In this document: positions 13,219 to 20,842 of the stretch, one piece after another
Layout: each line of letters starts with the position of its first letter
Numbering within the stretch: position 1 is the first letter of the stretch
Assembly: GCA_001800285.1 (NCBI GenBank)
Contig: MGVC01000053.1
Coordinates: 1-35,194 of the forward strand
Direction: 5' to 3'
Origin: Elusimicrobia bacterium RIFOXYA2_FULL_39_19
GTDB taxonomy: Bacteria > Elusimicrobiota > Endomicrobiia > CG1-02-37-114 > XYA2-FULL-39-19
DNA length: 35,194 bases
Program-made: the position numbers and the translations under genes
Notes under the pieces: generated by a model
Databases searched by the model: none
What the model saw: only the letters and a program-made list of their open reading frames with translations
What the model was told of the DNA's origin: nothing

Positions 13219-14375
13219 GTAAGCTTTTTCATTCTTTCAAGGGCTTCTTTTATGCGTTTAACATCCTGTGTAATTACAAAACGGACGTAGCCTTCACCGG
13301 ATTTGCCCATACCGTTGCCCGGAGTAGTGACAATACCCGCTTCGGTTAGGAGTTTTTCTGTGGTTTGTGCTGATGTATATCCCTGAGGCACGCCGGCCCA
13401 GACATAAAAGGTAGCCTGCGGTTTTTTTACTTTGAAACCGACTTTGGATAAACCGTTTACTAACACATCACGGCGCTGCTTATACATTTTTCTTGCATTT
13501 TCTACGCATTTCTGTGAACTTTTAAGGGCAACTACGCCGGCTTCCTGTATAGCGCTGAAGACGCCGGAGTCATAATTGTCTTTTACTTTTGAAAAACCTT
13601 TTATAATATCCGCATTTCCGCAGACCCAGCCCAGGCGCCAGCCGGTCATGTTGAATGTTTTTGAGAAAGAGTGAAATTCTACGCCAATATCCATAGCGCC
13701 CGGCACGGATAGAAAAGATACGGGTGCTTTAGTTTTATCATAAAACATTTCTGAATAAGCCGCATCGTGTGCCACAATAATGCTGTATTTTTTGGCAAAA
13801 GCCACAACTTCTTTGAAAAATTCTTTAGTGGCCACCGCTCCGGTTGGGTTGTTGGGGTAATTAATAAACATTATTTTAGCTTTGTTGCAGATGTCTTCCG
13901 GAATCCTGCTTAAATCAGGCAGAAAATTATTTTCTTCCAGTAACGGCATAAAGTACGGCGTCCCGCCTGCAAAAATAGTGCCGGAATTATATACGGGATA
14001 GCCCGGCTCCGGGACCAGTACCACATCACCCGGGTTTAAGAAAGCCAGGGGAAAGTGGCCTATGGCTTCTTTAGAGCCGATATTGGAATGTATTTCTGTA
14101 TCAGGATTGAGCGTAACACCGAAACGTGTTTTAAACCAGCCGGCTATGGCATGCCTGAAGCTTTTTAATCCGGCACCGAATGGGTACTGGTGATAAGCAG
14201 GATTTAGCAAGGCTTTCTGGCAGGCTTTGATAATATGTTTTGGCGTGGGTTTATCAGGGTCTCCAACTCCGAAGCTGATAATGTCTACGCCTTTTTCTAA
14301 AAGTTCTTTTTTCTTCCTGTCTATTTCAATAAATAAATACGGCGGAAGTTTTTCTACGCTGTTTGAATATTTCAT
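13212..14375 (-). CDS. dapL: LL-diaminopimelate aminotransferase-type PLP enzyme (DapL-like)
   Basis: Fold-type I PLP aminotransferase, 387 residues from ATG 14375 (AAAGGACTGC upstream). The frame continues 34 codons upstream, but that stretch is not conserved-looking and is repeat-like. Key features are YHQYPFGAGL (61-70), NYPNNPTG (172-179), AHDAAYSEM (202-210) and the PLP lysine Lys239 in SFSKTFNMTGWRLG. This closely fits the LL-DAP/alanine/glutamate aminotransferase group. DapL makes LL-DAP directly from tetrahydrodipicolinate, bypassing the DapD/C/E steps. dapA, dapB, dapF and lysA are nearby and no dapD or dapE is visible, which favours DapL. A different aminotransferase specificity is possible. 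Confidence 0.82.
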   Translation of the reverse strand: MKYSNSVEKLPPYLFIEIDRKKKELLEKGVDIISFGVGDPDKPTPKHIIKACQKALLNPAYHQYPFGAGLKSFRHAIAGWFKTRFGVTLNPDTEIHSNIGSKEAIGHFPLAFLNPGDVVLVPEPGYPVYNSGTIFAGGTPYFMPLLEENNFLPDLSRIPEDICNKAKIMFINYPNNPTGAVATKEFFKEVVAFAKKYSIIVAHDAAYSEMFYDKTKAPVSFLSVPGAMDIGVEFHSFSKTFNMTGWRLGWVCGNADIIKGFSKVKDNYDSGVFSAIQEAGVVALKSSQKCVENARKMYKQRRDVLVNGLSKVGFKVKKPQATFYVWAGVPQGYTSAQTTEKLLTEAGIVTTPGNGMGKSGEGYVRFVITQDVKRIKEALERMKKLTW

Positions 14376-14551
14376 TTTTTGCAGTCCTTTCCATTTAAAT
14401 ACCCTTCGCGGAAATCCATGTCTATCCAGTTTCTTCCTTTTATAAAACGATACTGGATACCTGCCCGGTAAAGGCATGGATGGAGAGCGATTAAGTCCGC
14501 TCCGGGTATTTCAGCGTAGGGTTTTTACTGCGATGAAAATAAAGTTAAAAT

Positions 14552-14657
14552 CCACGCCTGCGAAGGCGTGGTGCTTCAAAGACAGTGGTTAGTTGTTAGT
14601 GGTTATGTGGTTAGTAAAGACTTAACTAATCACCAAACACTTAATCACATAATCACG
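14552..14657. repeat. GNRA hairpin and 'GTGATTAG / GGTTAG' word repeat after dapB
   Basis: CCACGCCT-GCGA-AGGCGTGG (14552-14571) is a perfect 8-bp hairpin. From about 14585 the words GTTAGTGGTTATGTGGTTAG and CTAATCACCAAACACTTAATCAC form a long imperfect hairpin that ends 4-5 bases from the dapB stop. The other 150 bases before the aminotransferase gene include a GGTATCCAGTATC repeat. Confidence 0.65.
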
Positions 14658-14661
14658 TTTT

Positions 14662-15459
14662 TTAGTTTTCTTCTTTAAACAACACATCCTGCATATTGTA
14701 CAGGCCGGGTTTTTTATCAGCAAGCCATTTAGCGGCGCATAAAGCTCCGCCGGCTAAAGCATCGCGTGAATGAGCCCTATGTATCAGCTCCAGTCGTTCA
14801 GCGGGTCCGGCAAACATTACTGTATGGTCACCTACTATATCTCCGGCACGTACCGCCAGCACGCCTATTTCATTTTTTTTGCGCGGCCCGCAGAGGCCGT
14901 CTCTGCCGGTTACAACATTTAATTTTTCATCAAGCACGCTGTTAATTTCTTCCGCAAGTTTCAGCGCAGTGCCGGAAGGCGCGTCTTTTTTCTGGTTGTG
15001 GTGTGCTTCTATTATTTCAATGTCATAGCCGGGTATTACTTTTGCTGTTTCTTTCACCAGTTTAAAAAGCAGGTTTACGCCAACGCTCATATTCGGGGAA
15101 AGGACTACCGGTATTTCTTTAGAAGCTTTTTCTATTGCTTTAATTTCATTTTCTTTAAAACCCGTGGTGCCTATAACTATGGCTTTTTTTGCTTTCAGGG
15201 CAACGGCCAGATTGGTTAAAGTGGAAGCTGTTGTAGAAAAATCTATTACTATGTCTGCTTTTGAGATTATAGAATCCAGGCTGTCTGCCACCGGATTAGG
15301 CAACTCCCGGCTTAGGGCCTGGATTTTACTGCTTCCTATTAACGGGTGTCCTTTTGCTTCCGTGCCGGCTATTAGTTCCAGCGCCGGGTCAGCTGTACAC
15401 AGGGACGCAATGCGCGAACCCATTTTACCGCCGATGCCGATAACTGCTATTTTAATCAT
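14662..15459 (-). CDS. dapB: 4-hydroxy-tetrahydrodipicolinate reductase
   Basis: Reduces 4-hydroxy-tetrahydrodipicolinate with NAD(P)H in the DAP/lysine pathway. The 265 residues begin with a Rossmann motif (IAVIGIGGKMGSRIA, ~4-18) and carry the family signature EAHHNQKKDAPSGTA (~154-168), where the second His and the following Lys are the catalytic pair, followed by GDHTVMFAG. CGGAGGAA lies just before the ATG. It follows dapA on the same strand with a 113-base gap filled by a word repeat. Confidence 0.96.
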   Translation of the reverse strand: MIKIAVIGIGGKMGSRIASLCTADPALELIAGTEAKGHPLIGSSKIQALSRELPNPVADSLDSIISKADIVIDFSTTASTLTNLAVALKAKKAIVIGTTGFKENEIKAIEKASKEIPVVLSPNMSVGVNLLFKLVKETAKVIPGYDIEIIEAHHNQKKDAPSGTALKLAEEINSVLDEKLNVVTGRDGLCGPRKKNEIGVLAVRAGDIVGDHTVMFAGPAERLELIHRAHSRDALAGGALCAAKWLADKKPGLYNMQDVLFKEEN

Positions 15460-15529
15460 TTATTTCCTCCGGGAAATCATTTTTATTTCTAATCTTTATT
15501 AATTTTGGTGAATTTAATCTGGTTTATTT

Positions 15530-15572
15530 TCTAACTTATCAACGTATCTACTTATAAACCTATCAACCGTAT
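15530..15572. repeat. 'TTGATAGGTTTATAAG' word repeat after dapA
   Basis: Words TTATCAACGTATCTACTTAT and AAACCTATCAACCG. 18 bases (15550-15567) are identical to 8453-8470 beside the histidine kinase stop. It abuts the dapA stop. Confidence 0.65.
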
Positions 15573-16448
15573 TTACTTTATCAAACCATAATCTCTCAGC
15601 TCTTTTTTAAGTTTAGAAAGATTATTTTCATCCATGGGGCACATGGGCAGGCGCAATTCGTCTGAGCACAGTTTCATAAGGCCCATAGCGGTTTTTACCG
15701 GAATAGGGTTTGTTTCAAGAAACATGGCTTTTATGAGAGGGAAAAGTTTATAGTGCAGTTCCTGTGCTTTTTTTAAGTTGCCTTTTAAATAGGCGCCTGT
15801 CAGCTCTGAAACATCTTTGGGAACTATATTTGCAGCTACTGATATAACCCCTGTTCCTCCGATTGACATTAAAGGCAGGGTAAGTGCATCATCACCGGAA
15901 AGTATATCAAGTTTGGAGCAGAGCATTTTTATTTTTGTCATTTGCTCCAGCGACCCGCTGGATTCTTTTACAGCTACTACGTTTTTGCAGTCTTTTACTA
16001 TTTTTGCAAAAGTTTCCGGTTCAATGTTTACCGCTGTTCTTGACTGGATGTTGTAAATCACTATGGGAATGTCTATGGAATCATTTATTTTTTTGTAATG
16101 GTAATATAAACCTCTCTGCGTTGGTTTGTTGTAGTAAGGGGAAACAATTAAAACCGCATCAACTCCGGCTTTTTTTGCAAAAGCAGTAAGTTCCAGCGCC
16201 TCTGCTGTGTTGTTTGAACCGGTGCCGGCAATAACCTGCACGCGGCCGTCGGTGCATTTTACTACGGTTTCAATAACTTTCTCGTGTTCTTCATAGTTAA
16301 GCGTGGCGGATTCTCCGGTAGTGCCGCAGGGTATAATGCCCGCTGTGCCGTTTTTAACCTGAAACTCTACCAGTTCCTCCAGTTTTTTGTAATCAACTTT
16401 GTTGTTTCTAAATGGTGTGACAATGGCTACATACGATCCTGAAAACAT
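15573..16448 (-). CDS. dapA: 4-hydroxy-tetrahydrodipicolinate synthase
   Basis: Condenses pyruvate with aspartate semialdehyde, the first step specific to the DAP pathway. The 291-residue TIM barrel has the Schiff-base Lys161 (VVAVKESSG), Tyr132 (IVIYNIQSR) and the Thr43-Thr44 pair in GTTGESATL, as expected for DapA. GGAGGAG stands before the ATG. The iron-sulfur protein gene lies 10 bases upstream on the same strand, so the two are probably cotranscribed. Confidence 0.97.
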   Translation of the reverse strand: MFSGSYVAIVTPFRNNKVDYKKLEELVEFQVKNGTAGIIPCGTTGESATLNYEEHEKVIETVVKCTDGRVQVIAGTGSNNTAEALELTAFAKKAGVDAVLIVSPYYNKPTQRGLYYHYKKINDSIDIPIVIYNIQSRTAVNIEPETFAKIVKDCKNVVAVKESSGSLEQMTKIKMLCSKLDILSGDDALTLPLMSIGGTGVISVAANIVPKDVSELTGAYLKGNLKKAQELHYKLFPLIKAMFLETNPIPVKTAMGLMKLCSDELRLPMCPMDENNLSKLKKELRDYGLIK

Positions 16449-16458
16449 AACTCCTCCG

Positions 16459-17286
16459 TTATATGGTTTGGTTTGTTTCTTTTAATTTTATGGCATTTTT
16501 TTTGCAGACGCTCCGGCAAATACCGCAGCCGTAGCAGTTGGTTTCATTAATTGACATTTTGCGCGCCGTATTATCAAAAATCAAAGCATCAAACTGGCAT
16601 ACTTTCATGCAGGACTTGCAGCCGGTGCAGGCATCTTTATCAATAGCTGCCATATATTCGGCTTTAAACATTGTAGGGATTTTATTTCCCAATGTCATGC
16701 GCATGGCATGGCAGTCCGGTGCGTTGCAGTTGCACAGACCGCTTATAAAAGGTGTGCCGAAAGTCCAGACTGTATGGCACATGCCCTGTTTTTCATATTC
16801 TTCAAAAAGTTTCAATGTGTCTTCTTTGCTTAAAACTTCCAAATCTTTGTTTTCCGGTCCGAACAGATAAGACGGGTCTATGCTTTTAATTATCTCCGTC
16901 ATCTGCCCGCCGTTTGGCAAAAGGCTTACCGCATAGCAGTAGCGCTGGTTATTGCCTACGGTTGTTTTCCTGCAGATGCATTCCAGGCGGACTATGGATG
17001 TAACAAATTCAAAAATCTTCCGTACGTCTTCCAGAGGAATAACCTGGCCAAAATGCATTTCTTTCTGGTTGCGCGTTATTCTTTTTGAAAGCGCAGCCCC
17101 TATTGCCGGCGGCAGGGTGCTTATTTGTTTTGCTTTTTCTACGTCGCTGGCAATAGTTTCCGGATATTTAAAGAACTTTTCTACAAAAGACCTGCGTTTG
17201 ATATCGCTTAAAAGGTCGTCTGCATAATTTTTTGCCTGCAGGTACCATTTTTTGCCTTCCCCGTGTTTGTGGCAGAACTCGCACAT
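16459..17286 (-). CDS. 4Fe-4S ferredoxin-type protein with Cys-rich upstream region
   Basis: A 275-residue soluble protein. The C-terminal third is a two-cluster ferredoxin domain: CTGCKSCMKVCQF (~222-234) and CYGCGICRSVCKK (~252-264). Earlier cysteines occur at MCEFCHKHGEG (2-5), RLECICRK (~101), CYAV, CHTV and GLCNCNAPDCHA (~188-199), enough for at least one more metal site. The N-terminal pattern CEFCHKHGEGKKWYLQAKNYADDLLSD looks conserved but I cannot name the family. It lies between dapF and dapA with a 10-base gap to dapA. Redox function is likely; a role in lysine synthesis is only suggested by position. Confidence 0.75.
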   Translation of the reverse strand: MCEFCHKHGEGKKWYLQAKNYADDLLSDIKRRSFVEKFFKYPETIASDVEKAKQISTLPPAIGAALSKRITRNQKEMHFGQVIPLEDVRKIFEFVTSIVRLECICRKTTVGNNQRYCYAVSLLPNGGQMTEIIKSIDPSYLFGPENKDLEVLSKEDTLKLFEEYEKQGMCHTVWTFGTPFISGLCNCNAPDCHAMRMTLGNKIPTMFKAEYMAAIDKDACTGCKSCMKVCQFDALIFDNTARKMSINETNCYGCGICRSVCKKNAIKLKETNQTI

Positions 17287-17299
17287 GATTTAAATTCCT

Positions 17300-17423
17300 T
17301 ACTTGAATAGTGATTACGTGTTTAGGTGATTATGTGATTTAAAAGACAGTGATTGGTTATTAGGTGGTTAAGTGATTAGCAATTAAAATTTAAACTAACC
17401 ACTAACAACTAACCACTTAATCA
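17300..17423. repeat. 'TGATTAAGTGGTTAG' word repeat after dapF
   Basis: On the - strand it starts at the dapF stop as TAGTGATTAAGTGGTTAG and runs through GTTAGTGGTTAG. The complementary words CTAATCACTTAACCACC then follow, so the tract can fold into a long imperfect hairpin. It is the same family as 14585-14657, with a short relative at 28128-28150. Confidence 0.7.
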
Positions 17424-18248
17424 CTATTTCTGTGTTTCCAGTGTGCCTTTAAAAGTTACTGCTACTTTGCCTTCAAGCTCAACTTCGGCTACCGGCATGG
17501 CAGTGTCGCCGGGTTTACCGTATTTGAAATAAACTGTCAATAGCTCTCCGCCGGTTGTTGTAAGTTTTACCGGAGAAGTTACCAGCTGTTTTAATCCTGC
17601 AATTACCGCGCTGGCTACAGCGCCTGTGCCGCAGGCATAGGTTTCAGCTTCTACGCCGCGCTCATAGGTACGGATTTTGATGCTATGTTCATCAATAACT
17701 TTTATGAAATTCACATTTGTGCCTTCCGGCCCAAACTGTCTGTGATTGCGGATAGTCCTGCCCAGGCCGGCTACATCAACATTATCTACATCCGAAGTCA
17801 GTATGACCACATGAGGCACGCCGGTATTTACGCTGGATATGTCAATAGCGCGGTTTTCTATGTTAAGGTTCATATCAAGTTTAATGTCTTTGGGCTTGGT
17901 AAGGTTTATTCTGACTTCGGTACCGTTTACAGAGGCTTTTATCGGGCCTGCCCCGGTTTCAAACACCATTGTTTCACCTGCAATTTTATTGGTAAAGGCA
18001 AAGTAGGCTACGCACCGCGCGCCATTGCCGCACATATTGGCATAGGACCCGTCAGAGTTAATGAAAACCATTTTAAAATCAGCTTCAGTTGATTTTTCTA
18101 CCAGTATCAGGCCGTCCGCGCCAATAGAAAACTTTGCCCTGCAAAGGTCCTGCGCGGTTTTAACATAAGCGGAAACAGGGATAACATTTTCCCTGTTATC
18201 TATGATTATGAAGTCATTGCCTGCGCCCTGCATTTTTGTAAAGTTCAT
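17424..18248 (-). CDS. dapF: Diaminopimelate epimerase
   Basis: Converts LL-DAP to meso-DAP for peptidoglycan and lysine. The 274-residue protein has both catalytic cysteines: Cys73 in NMCGNGARC and Cys206 in YACGTGAVAS. MQGAGNDFIIID is at the N-terminus. CGGAG precedes the ATG. It is 24 bases downstream of the Hpt gene. An epimerase fits with DapL, which makes the LL isomer. Confidence 0.97.
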   Translation of the reverse strand: MNFTKMQGAGNDFIIIDNRENVIPVSAYVKTAQDLCRAKFSIGADGLILVEKSTEADFKMVFINSDGSYANMCGNGARCVAYFAFTNKIAGETMVFETGAGPIKASVNGTEVRINLTKPKDIKLDMNLNIENRAIDISSVNTGVPHVVILTSDVDNVDVAGLGRTIRNHRQFGPEGTNVNFIKVIDEHSIKIRTYERGVEAETYACGTGAVASAVIAGLKQLVTSPVKLTTTGGELLTVYFKYGKPGDTAMPVAEVELEGKVAVTFKGTLETQK

Positions 18249-18272
18249 TGTTGCTCCGTATGTAATTTTAAC

Positions 18273-18695
18273 TTATATTCTGTTGGTTGTTTTAAATTTC
18301 TGTATTTTTTCAAACACCGGATGGTTTTTATCCATCAACAATCTTTTACTTTCAGTTGAATCAAAAAAATTATTCAGAAAGGCAACAGTTAAATCTATAA
18401 GATTTATAAGCGCGGTATTTGACCCAAAACCGCTAATTTTAAGTGATTTTAGCAAAAATTCCATTTCTTTTCCAAGAATACTTATAACATCAAATCCGTA
18501 TGTAGTTCCAACACCTTTTAAGCTATGATAGGCATTTATAAGTTCATCAAAACCCTGCAAATCCTTAGGGTTGTTTTTTATTTTATTAAGGGGTATTGTT
18601 ACCCGGTTAATTATTTCTTGCTTGCTTTCAATAAAAAAATTAGCCAGTTGTTTTTTTAAATCAGTAATATCGGCATTATTCGTTTGTCCGTGCAT
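18273..18695 (-). CDS. Stand-alone Hpt (histidine phosphotransfer) domain protein
   Basis: A 140-residue, probably all-helical protein. AYHSLKGVGTTYGF (56-69) is the Hpt signature with phospho-acceptor His57; the Gly-x-x-Tyr-Gly pattern and helices before and after fit a four-helix bundle. It starts two bases after the stop of the PilB-receiver gene, whose end supplies the upstream sequence (a GGAGG-AAA-CCTCC hairpin about 15 bases before the start). This arrangement suggests it exchanges phosphate with the receiver domain encoded just before it. No kinase is adjacent; the nearest is 9 kb away. Confidence 0.8.
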   Translation of the reverse strand: MHGQTNNADITDLKKQLANFFIESKQEIINRVTIPLNKIKNNPKDLQGFDELINAYHSLKGVGTTYGFDVISILGKEMEFLLKSLKISGFGSNTALINLIDLTVAFLNNFFDSTESKRLLMDKNHPVFEKIQKFKTTNRI

Positions 18696-18697
18696 AA

Positions 18698-20824
18698 TTA
18701 ATTTTCGGAGGAAACCTCCATTCTTCTGAAAAGCGATTTCACCCGCGCCAGCACAATTTCAGGTTTAAAAGGTTTTGGGATAAAATCATCTGCTCCGTAC
18801 TGCATGGCCTTAAGTTCAGATTCTGAATTATCAAGGGCAGTAAGAATTATTGCCGGGATATTGCTGGTTGCCAGGTTAGAGCGGATTGTTTTTAAAACTT
18901 GGAAACCGTCCATTTGAGGCATCATAACATCCAGAATAATCAAATCCGGCTGGTGGCGGCCTATAAGTTCAACGGCCGCCTTGCCGTCATTGGCAACAAT
19001 TACCTGAAATCCTGCTGTTTCAAGAACGGCTTTTAACAGATTAGAAATCAGCCTGTCATCATCAGCGACCAGTATCTTCTTTGCAGTTTTATCCTGTGGT
19101 TTTGCGGCAGCTTGAACCATATTTTGTGATGAAGATGCTTTAATATCAATAAAGTGTTTTACTTCGTCTATAGTTGTTAAGCCCAGGCTTACCTGCCAGA
19201 GTGCGTCATCAAGGAGCATTTGCATGCGTTTTTCTTTTGCAGCCGACAAGAGTGTTTTTGCATTTTCACCCCTGGATATCAGTTCGGCAATTTCTTTATC
19301 AACTTCAAATATTTCCATAACACCTATGCGGTCTACAAAACCGGTAAAACTGCATTTACTGCAGCCTTTTCCTTTAAAAAATCTGGGAGGAATATTGTTG
19401 TTTTTCAAAACCTCTACAAATTCCGGATTAACATCATTTAGAGAAATTTCTTCTTTGCATTTATCGCATATTTTTCTTACCAGGCGCTGGGCTACAACCG
19501 CCAGCAGCGAATTTCCTATTTTGTATCTTTCAACACCCATGTCCGCTAAACGTATTATGGATGAAATGGCGTCATTGGTATGCAGTGTTGTAAAAACCAT
19601 ATGGCCTGTAAGCGAAGCTTCAATAGCTATGTCTGCCGTTTCGCGGTCTCTTATTTCGCCTACCATAATTACATTCGGGTCCTGGCGCAGGACTGATCTT
19701 AGCACGGAAGCAAAGGTAAGGCCTGCTTTATTGTTTACCTGCACCTGGTTTATGCCCGCAAGTTTATATTCAATCGGGTCTTCAACGGTGGTAATATTTA
19801 TCTGCTCGGATTTAATATAACCCAGAGTTGAATAAAGCGTAGTAGTTTTTCCTGAGCCGGCCGGGCCTGTAATGATTATAAGGCCCTGGCGGTTTTTAAT
19901 ATATTTTTCAATTTTCTGCAGGCATTCCTTTCTGAAACTGAGTTCATAAAATGGAATCTGGATTTGTCTGGGATTGAGAATCCTTATAACAATTTTTTCT
20001 CCGTGAGCTACGGGCAGAGTGGAAATTCTTAAATCAATTTTAGTTTCCCCGATGGCAACGGTATTGCGCCCGTCCTGAGGCTGCCTGTGATTTGAAATAT
20101 CAAGTTCTGCAATAATTTTAAACCTGGAACACAATGACGGCCCTATGGAAGGAGGCATAACCATAATTGTTTTAAGCAGGCCGTCAATCCTGTATCTTAA
20201 CACAAGCCTTTTTTCTTCCGGTTCAATATGAATATCGCTGGCTCTGGATTTAAAAGCATCGGAAATTATCAGGTTGGTCATTTTTATGACCGGCGGGCTG
20301 TTAATGTTTTTGTCATCATAAGCCTCGCGCGGATGTGTTACCACAACAATCCTGTCGCCTTCAGGCAATTTTTTCATTAAATCATAAACCTGAGCGTCAT
20401 TGCCGTAATATTCATTAATAAGCTGTAAAATTTTTTCCATGGGGCTTACAACAAGTTTTACCTGCCTTCCTGACACAGATGAAACATCTGCGTTAGCAGT
20501 AATATCATGCGGGTCATGAACGGCAATTACAATATTGTCGCCTTCAATGCGCAGGGGCATTAAAATGTGTTTCCTGCAGATAGCTTCAGGGACTATGTCT
20601 TTTGCCATTTTTTCTATTGCAATAGTAGAAAGGTCATCATAGGATGCATGAAAATTGGTTTTTACAAATTCATTAAATGACACCGAAGTAAAAACATTTC
20701 TTTTTATCAATTCCTCATGAAGGGAATCAATTTTCAGGTTTCTTAAATCATTAATTAATTTTGTGTCCACTATTTTGTTTTTAATTAACGGTTTGACCAG
20801 CCATTCATCTTTGAAATTTTTCAT
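18698..20824 (-). CDS. PilB/GspE-type secretion ATPase fused to a C-terminal receiver domain
   Basis: A 708-residue protein. Residues ~1-150 form the N-terminal domain of type II secretion/type IV pilus ATPases (MshEN-like). ~170-560 form the hexameric motor: Walker A GPAGSGKT (320-327, Lys326), Walker B VIMVGEIRD (385-393, Glu390), His box TGHMVFTTLHTND (406-418) and the zinc cysteines 453/456/488/491. After a short Gln/Ala/Lys linker comes a complete CheY-like receiver (~582-700): Asp588-590 acid pocket, phospho-acceptor Asp632, Thr662 and Lys684. Such ATPases usually end at the zinc/C-terminal part. GGAG precedes the ATG. Whether it drives pilus extension or secretion cannot be decided; no pilin or GspF/PilC gene is in the window. 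Confidence 0.92.
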   Translation of the reverse strand: MKNFKDEWLVKPLIKNKIVDTKLINDLRNLKIDSLHEELIKRNVFTSVSFNEFVKTNFHASYDDLSTIAIEKMAKDIVPEAICRKHILMPLRIEGDNIVIAVHDPHDITANADVSSVSGRQVKLVVSPMEKILQLINEYYGNDAQVYDLMKKLPEGDRIVVVTHPREAYDDKNINSPPVIKMTNLIISDAFKSRASDIHIEPEEKRLVLRYRIDGLLKTIMVMPPSIGPSLCSRFKIIAELDISNHRQPQDGRNTVAIGETKIDLRISTLPVAHGEKIVIRILNPRQIQIPFYELSFRKECLQKIEKYIKNRQGLIIITGPAGSGKTTTLYSTLGYIKSEQINITTVEDPIEYKLAGINQVQVNNKAGLTFASVLRSVLRQDPNVIMVGEIRDRETADIAIEASLTGHMVFTTLHTNDAISSIIRLADMGVERYKIGNSLLAVVAQRLVRKICDKCKEEISLNDVNPEFVEVLKNNNIPPRFFKGKGCSKCSFTGFVDRIGVMEIFEVDKEIAELISRGENAKTLLSAAKEKRMQMLLDDALWQVSLGLTTIDEVKHFIDIKASSSQNMVQAAAKPQDKTAKKILVADDDRLISNLLKAVLETAGFQVIVANDGKAAVELIGRHQPDLIILDVMMPQMDGFQVLKTIRSNLATSNIPAIILTALDNSESELKAMQYGADDFIPKPFKPEIVLARVKSLFRRMEVSSEN

Positions 20825-20842
20825 AGATACTCCATAATAAAT

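Noticed and set aside
14376-14477. 34-residue N-terminal extension of the DapL-like enzyme
   Set aside because: Basic, non-conserved-looking sequence overlapping a GGTATCCAGTATC-type repeat; ATG at 14375 has AAAGGA upstream.
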